NCBI GenBank assembly: GCA_034428595.1
Contig: DAOUHO010000062.1
Location: 1-19,140 of the forward strand
Source of the DNA: JAJECS01 sp034428595
GTDB lineage: Bacteria > Chloroflexota > UBA11872
DNA length: 19,140 bases
Direction of reading: 5' to 3'
In this document: piece by piece, positions 15,342 through 19,140 of the stretch
How positions within the stretch are numbered: the stretch's first letter is position 1
Layout: every line of letters starts with the position of its first letter
The notes under the pieces: generated by a model
Told to the model about the DNA's origin: nothing
Databases searched by the model: none
The model's input: only the letters and a program-made list of their open reading frames with translations
Translations under genes and position numbers: made by a program

Positions 15342-15386
15342 CCGTTGCTGGATTTCTATCGGTCTCCAGCGATTGGTTCCTTGGGA

Positions 15387-15836
15387 CTATTGGGGCGTCA
15401 GCAGCTCCCGCAGACCCGTGGGATACAGCGGGCCGTCGAGCGGCTCGGAGATGTCAAGCCACACGGCCTCGATGCGCTTGCCGCTTGACTCCATCCCATC
15501 GATCACGTCGACGGCATAGAGCGTCCGATCCACGAGCTGCGCCTCGAAGAGAAACTCGATCTGGTGCGCCCGCTCACCGTCCCGCTCGAAGATGTTCTCG
15601 ACGGTGGTCAGGTGGCGCACCTGCTCGATCTCCGCCTCGATTTCCTCCAGGATTTCTCGCTTGACGGCTTGCGCCGCCCGTTCGCCGAACTCGATCGCGC
15701 CGCCCAGCGGGCGATAGTAACGATCGCCGTTGGGCGCGATGTACCGCCGCACGAGCAGCCGCGGACCGTCGCGAATCACCGCCAGCGCCACCGGGCGAAT
15801 GCGGGATCGGGACTTCCGCTTGTCAGGCACCTGCAC
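15387..15836 (-). CDS. Nudix hydrolase
   Basis: 149 residues, normal for a single Nudix domain. The family hydrolyses nucleoside diphosphates linked to another group, such as damaged dNTPs, NADH or ADP-sugars. The Nudix box is GGAIEFGERAAQAVKREI followed by LEEIEAEI (about residues 45-70). The REILEE metal-binding helix is intact, but the Gly usually found after it is Glu. YYRPLGGAIEFGE and the following VENIFERDGERAHQIEFLF fit MutT-like proteins. The substrate cannot be told. GTG at 15836 is the first start; a second GTG at 15830 fits GGGTGGTG better. It lies between trpS and the transketolase gene, all on the minus strand; the TAG stop is 242 bases before the transketolase start. Confidence 0.85.
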   Translation of the reverse strand: MQVPDKRKSRSRIRPVALAVIRDGPRLLVRRYIAPNGDRYYRPLGGAIEFGERAAQAVKREILEEIEAEIEQVRHLTTVENIFERDGERAHQIEFLFEAQLVDRTLYAVDVIDGMESSGKRIEAVWLDISEPLDGPLYPTGLRELLTPQ

Positions 15837-15864
15837 ACCACCCGGAAAAGCCGGAAGGCAGCGC

Positions 15865-15883
15865 GGCCGGTTCTGATCCGGCC
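15865..15883. terminator. Possible hairpin after trpS
   Basis: GGCCGG (15865-15870) and CCGGCC (15878-15883) form a 6-bp GC-only stem with a 7-base loop, about 30 bases after the trpS stop. A smaller stem GACCC/GGGTC (15899-15911) touches the stop codon. There is no T-tract, so intrinsic termination is uncertain. Confidence 0.2.
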
Positions 15884-15911
15884 CCGATGCGCCGCAGTGA
15901 CCCGATGGGTC

Positions 15912-16973
15912 CTATGGCGCGCCCTCCGGCGGCGGCGGGGGACCGTCGCGCAAGTAGTCGAGGCTGAGCGCTGTCCGGACTTGCTCCAGCAGCGCCTCGC
16001 CGCGTCGCTTGGTCGCGGCCGTGCCGGCCGCCAGCACGTCGCGCACGTCGTCGGGACGCGCCGCCCAGTATTCCCGCCGGTCGCGAATCGGCGCCAGGAA
16101 CGCGTTCATAGCGTTGAACAGCCGGTCCTTGACCTCGACGTCCCCGACCCGTCCGGTCCGATAGCGCGCTTTCAGGTCGTCCACCTCTGCCGAATTCGGA
16201 TTGAAGGCGTCGTGATACATGAACACGGGGTTCCCCTCCACGGTGCCCGGATCGGTGGCCCGCAGCCGCTTGGGATCGGTGAACATGCTGCGCACCTTGG
16301 CCCGCAGCGTTTCCTCGGAATCCTTGAGGAAGATCGCGTTGCCGGCCGAGGTGCCCATCTTGCCCTTGCCGTCAATGCCGACCAGACGCGGAACTGAACC
16401 CACCCGCCCCTCGGGCACCACGAACACGTCCCCGAACCGCCGGTTGAAGCGGATGGCGACGTCGCGCGTCATCTCGATGTGGGGCAGCTGGTCGTCGCCA
16501 ACCGGCACCAGGTGCGCCAGCGGCAGCAGGATGTTGGCGATCTGCATGACGGGGTAGTTGAAGAAGGCCACGGGCACCGACTTGGTCGTCGCTTCCAGGT
16601 CCGCCAGCTCGGCCTTCAGCGTCGGATTGCGCTGCAAATGGCCCAGCCCCAAAAACCAGCTCAGATGCAGGGTGAGCTCGGCGAACTCCGGCACGCCGCT
16701 CTCGATGACGAAGTGCGACTTTTCCGGGTTCAGCCCCACGCCCAGCCAATCCAGCGCCACTTCCCACAGCCCCCAGCGAATCCAGGGCAGGTTGTCGGCG
16801 TAGTCCGAAACCTGGTAATCCGCCAGCAGGAAGAACGATTCGTACTCGTCCTGCAGCTCCAGCCACTGCGAAAACGCGCCGGCGTAGTGGCCCACGTGGG
16901 AGGGTCCCGAGGGGCGCAGCCCGGTCAGGATGCGGCGGCGTTCAGCGGCGGGGGCGTTGGCAGGCTCCGACAT
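15912..16973 (-). CDS. trpS: Tryptophan--tRNA ligase
   Basis: 353 residues, the usual length. The enzyme charges tRNA-Trp with tryptophan in the cytoplasm. Class I signatures are visible: the HIGH-type motif PSGPSHVGHY (21-30) and the KMSKS-type motif KMGTS (205-209) in DGKGKMGTSAGN. VPVGDDQLPHIEMTRDVA (156-172) is diagnostic for TrpRS and forms part of the active site. FNYPVMQIANILL is also typical. The C-terminal end (PPPPPEGAP) is a short disordered tail. ATG at 16973 has GAGGTG seven bases upstream. It follows sth by 72 bases on the same strand, and the two may share a transcript, although their roles are unrelated. Confidence 0.95.
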   Translation of the reverse strand: MSEPANAPAAERRRILTGLRPSGPSHVGHYAGAFSQWLELQDEYESFFLLADYQVSDYADNLPWIRWGLWEVALDWLGVGLNPEKSHFVIESGVPEFAELTLHLSWFLGLGHLQRNPTLKAELADLEATTKSVPVAFFNYPVMQIANILLPLAHLVPVGDDQLPHIEMTRDVAIRFNRRFGDVFVVPEGRVGSVPRLVGIDGKGKMGTSAGNAIFLKDSEETLRAKVRSMFTDPKRLRATDPGTVEGNPVFMYHDAFNPNSAEVDDLKARYRTGRVGDVEVKDRLFNAMNAFLAPIRDRREYWAARPDDVRDVLAAGTAATKRRGEALLEQVRTALSLDYLRDGPPPPPEGAP

Positions 16974-17045
16974 GCGGCGTCACCTCAACGGCGAACGGGG
17001 ATGGCTCATAGTGCCACTGCTAGCTGCCGAAACGCGGCATGCGGC

Positions 17046-18476
17046 CTACCGGACCAGCTTGTTGACTCCATTCAGCCCGGCGACTTTGTAGGCCTCGGCG
17101 AACGTCGGATAGTTGAAGATCGTTTCCACGAAGTAGTCGATGGTGCCGCCGAGCTGCATGACGGCCTGGCCGATGTGCAGCAGTTCGCTGGCCTGGTTGC
17201 CGAAGATATGGACGCCCAGCACCTTGCGAGTGTTCGGGTCGAACAGCAGCTTCAGAATGCCGAAGTCGTCGCCGATGATCGCGCCGCGCGCAATCTCCTT
17301 GTACCGCGCCACGCCGCTCTCGTAGGCCGCCCCTTCCATCGTGAGCTGCTCTTCGTTCTTTCCGACCAGAGCGATCTCCGGAATGGTGTAGATGCCGATG
17401 GGCAGCTCATCGTCAATGCTGGGGCAGTCCAAACCCAGGGCATGGCGCGCGGCCAGGCGGCCCTGCTCGGCCGACGTGGACGCGAGCGCGGGCTGTCCGA
17501 TCACGTCGCCCACGGCATATACGTGCTCCAGCTCGGTCTGAAAAAACTTGTTGACCTTCACCCGTCCGCGGTCGTCGGCGGCCAACCCGGCGGCGTCCAG
17601 GTTCAGCAGACCCGTCGCGCCGCGGCGGCCAATCGAGTACATCACCACGTCGCTCACCATGCGGGCGCCGGTTTCGAGCACCGTGACCGGACGGCCGCGA
17701 GCGTCGAACTCCACGGTGTCCACCTTGTGCCCCAGGCGCAGGGTGATGCCGTCTTCCCGCATGCGGTATTTGAGCGCTTCGCCGATCTCCTCGTCGACGA
17801 TGTCGAGCAGCTCCTTGCGCCCGTCGATCAGCGTTACCGCGACGCCAAGCGTGGCGAATATGCTGGCGTACTCCGTGCCGATGATGCCGCCGCCCACGAC
17901 GGTCAGCGACTTCGGAATCCTCGAGAGGTCCAGGATCCCGTCGCTATCGACGACGCGCTCCTGGTCGAAGGGGATATGCGGCGGCCGCGCCGGGCTCGAC
18001 CCGGTGGCCAAAATGATTTTCTCGGCGCCGACCTCGATGATGGAGTTCTCGGTATGGATCGCGAGCGTGTGGGGGTCGACGAAATGCGCGATGCCGTTGA
18101 GCAGCTCGACGTCGTTGCGCAGGAACCCGTCCCGCACAACGTCCACCTCGGCCTGCACGACCTGGGCCGTGCGCAGCAGCAGGTCGTGCATCGTGACGTT
18201 GGCCATCACGCGGTAGGACTCGCCGTAGAACGAACGCTGACCGATACCGGTCACATGGATCACGGCTTCGCGCAGGGTCTTGGAGGGAATGGTGCCGCGA
18301 TGAACTGCCTGGCCGCCGACGTAGCGTTGTCGATCGACCGCCGCCACGCGTTTGCCGCCCTTGGCGGCCTGGATCGCCGCCCGCCGTCCCGCCGGTCCCG
18401 TGCCGATGACGACAATGTCGTAGTGGGGCTTGTCGTTCGGCGCGCCGCCAAGGCCAGGGCGTTGTGTTTCCTGCAT
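17046..18476 (-). CDS. sth: Soluble pyridine nucleotide transhydrogenase (Si-specific)
   Basis: 476 residues from the ATG at 18476. The frame is open upstream to 18698 but that stretch is noise and overlaps modA on the other strand. The enzyme is a cytoplasmic FAD protein that exchanges hydride between NADPH and NAD+. It has the disulfide-oxidoreductase fold: FAD motif VVIGTGPAGRRAA (22-34), second dinucleotide site VVGGGIIGTEYASIF (193-207), FAD contact YAVGDVIGQPALA, and a dimerisation domain ending in FNYPTFAEAYKVAGLNG, which closely resembles known Sth and lacks the catalytic His-Glu of lipoamide dehydrogenases. The redox segment is GGQAVHRGTIPSK (54-66), where neither Cys of CxxxxC remains. 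This rules out a disulfide reductase. A likely function is balancing the NADH and NADPH pools. It is divergent from modA over about 100 bases. Confidence 0.9.
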   Translation of the reverse strand: MQETQRPGLGGAPNDKPHYDIVVIGTGPAGRRAAIQAAKGGKRVAAVDRQRYVGGQAVHRGTIPSKTLREAVIHVTGIGQRSFYGESYRVMANVTMHDLLLRTAQVVQAEVDVVRDGFLRNDVELLNGIAHFVDPHTLAIHTENSIIEVGAEKIILATGSSPARPPHIPFDQERVVDSDGILDLSRIPKSLTVVGGGIIGTEYASIFATLGVAVTLIDGRKELLDIVDEEIGEALKYRMREDGITLRLGHKVDTVEFDARGRPVTVLETGARMVSDVVMYSIGRRGATGLLNLDAAGLAADDRGRVKVNKFFQTELEHVYAVGDVIGQPALASTSAEQGRLAARHALGLDCPSIDDELPIGIYTIPEIALVGKNEEQLTMEGAAYESGVARYKEIARGAIIGDDFGILKLLFDPNTRKVLGVHIFGNQASELLHIGQAVMQLGGTIDYFVETIFNYPTFAEAYKVAGLNGVNKLVR

Positions 18477-18579
18477 GCGCACAAACCGTTTCCGACAACA
18501 GTTTCGCAGGCATCGTAGCGTGACAATCAGCGCCGCACGTAGGGCTACGACCGCGACAGGGTGGGTGAGCGCGCTGGTG

Positions 18580-19140
18580 ATGAGATATAGGCGCGGGGTG
18601 CCGGTTTGGCTGACGGCATGGCGCGCTGGTGCCGTGACGGGCCTGATGGCAATGCTGTTGAGCGGCGCCTGCGGTGCTCCGCGCGATGAGGAGCTCACCG
18701 TCTATGCCGCGGCCTCCCTCCGCGATGCGTTCACTGAAATCGCCCGGGAGTTCGAGGAGACCCGGTCGAACACGCGCGTGGTGCTCAACTTCGCCGGCTC
18801 GCAGGTGCTCCGGGCGCAAATCGAGCGCGGTGCTCCGGCCGACGTCTTCGCCTCGGCGGATGAGGTGCACGCACAGGAGTTGGAGGCGGCCGGTCTGTTG
18901 GCGACGTCACCCCGCACCTTCGCCGAAAACGCGCTGGTGCTCGCCGTGCCCGCCGACAATCCACGTGGGATCGCGCATCTGACGGACCTGGCCGCACCGG
19001 ACGTACGCCTCGTCATGGGCATCGCGGACGTACCCGTCGGTCGCTATGCCCGCGCGGCGTTGGTGCGCTATGTGGGAGCGAGTGGGCGCGACGGATTTGT
19101 GCAAGCCGTGCTCGACAATGTGGTCTCATTCGAGACCAAT
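18580..19140 (+). CDS. modA: Molybdate ABC transporter substrate-binding protein (partial, runs off right edge)
   Basis: 187 residues are in the window and the frame continues past position 19140. The protein binds molybdate (or tungstate) outside the membrane and delivers it to ModBC. Diagnostic segments are TVYAAASLRDAFTEIAREFE near residue 45, then NFAGSQVLRAQIERGAPADVFASAD and NALVLAVPADNP, all typical of ModA; the Ser of AASL and of AGSQ are oxyanion contacts. The N-terminus has a basic start, a hydrophobic core and SGAC, so it may be a lipoprotein, although the lipobox is not ideal. ATG at 18580 is chosen; the in-frame GTG at 18565 is an alternative. It is divergent from sth. modB and modC would be expected beyond the right edge. 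Confidence 0.88.
   Translation, partial: MRYRRGVPVWLTAWRAGAVTGLMAMLLSGACGAPRDEELTVYAAASLRDAFTEIAREFEETRSNTRVVLNFAGSQVLRAQIERGAPADVFASADEVHAQELEAAGLLATSPRTFAENALVLAVPADNPRGIAHLTDLAAPDVRLVMGIADVPVGRYARAALVRYVGASGRDGFVQAVLDNVVSFETN

Noticed and set aside
15145..15386. TPP riboswitch upstream of the thiamine-dependent transketolase
   Set aside because: I could not find the conserved CTGAGA and ACCTGATC-type elements on the minus strand; transketolase genes are also not usual riboswitch targets.
16479..18518. Plus-strand ORF of 679 codons opposite trpS and sth
   Set aside because: It mirrors two genes with complete family motifs. Its translation is His/Arg/Gln-rich noise, as expected for the antisense of GC-rich codons.
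4512..19140. ABC ATPase (4512-5615) as the partner of modA (18580-19140)
   Set aside because: The genes are 13 kb apart on opposite strands. modB and modC usually follow modA directly, and those would be beyond the right edge.

Overview
The window is GC-rich and densely coded, with codons strongly biased to G or C at the third position. Gene content and style point to a bacterium of the Chloroflexota type or a similar high-GC environmental lineage. The clues are secreted Fn3 / putative-Ig / cadherin-like proteins with a Pro-Thr linker, an MDR dehydrogenase, an SLC13 permease with RCK_C domains, a long transketolase-family protein and a soluble transhydrogenase. The phylum is an inference from style; no marker here proves it. 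I found no rRNA, tRNA, CRISPR array, insertion sequence or phage gene.

Left part (1-4340, minus strand): a surface or secreted module. A multidomain protein (Ig-like region, two Fn3 domains, putative Ig domain) leads into a matrixin-type zinc metalloprotease domain with the motif HEFGHAIGLEH. The reading frame is broken by two compensating one-base shifts, each best placed at a run of four G. Twenty-one bases downstream, behind a strong ribosome-binding site, starts a lipoprotein of at least 567 residues that ends in a cadherin-like repeat and runs off the left edge. A consensus-like promoter lies upstream of the pair.

Middle part (4512-12483): ordinary metabolic and transport genes. These are an ABC ATPase of the Fe3+/spermidine/thiamine type without its permease, a zinc MDR alcohol dehydrogenase, a divergent SLC13-type permease, a monomeric sarcosine oxidase-type flavoenzyme, a divergent RNase Z-like metallo-beta-lactamase-fold hydrolase, a PPK2 polyphosphate kinase with a possible leaderless promoter, and a class I SAM methyltransferase of lower GC.

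Right part (12586-19140): a transketolase-family enzyme of 852 residues, preceded by a possible 65-codon ORF whose stop overlaps its start (TGATG), then a Nudix hydrolase, trpS and sth, all on the minus strand. modA is divergent from sth and runs off the right edge. Sth (NADH/NADPH balance), transketolase (pentose phosphates), PPK2 (polyphosphate energy) and ModA (molybdate uptake) are housekeeping functions. I see no convincing new defence or mobile system. The points most worth a second look are the frameshifted metalloprotease with its cadherin lipoprotein partner, the coupled small ORF before transketolase, and two well-formed hairpins next to gene starts.
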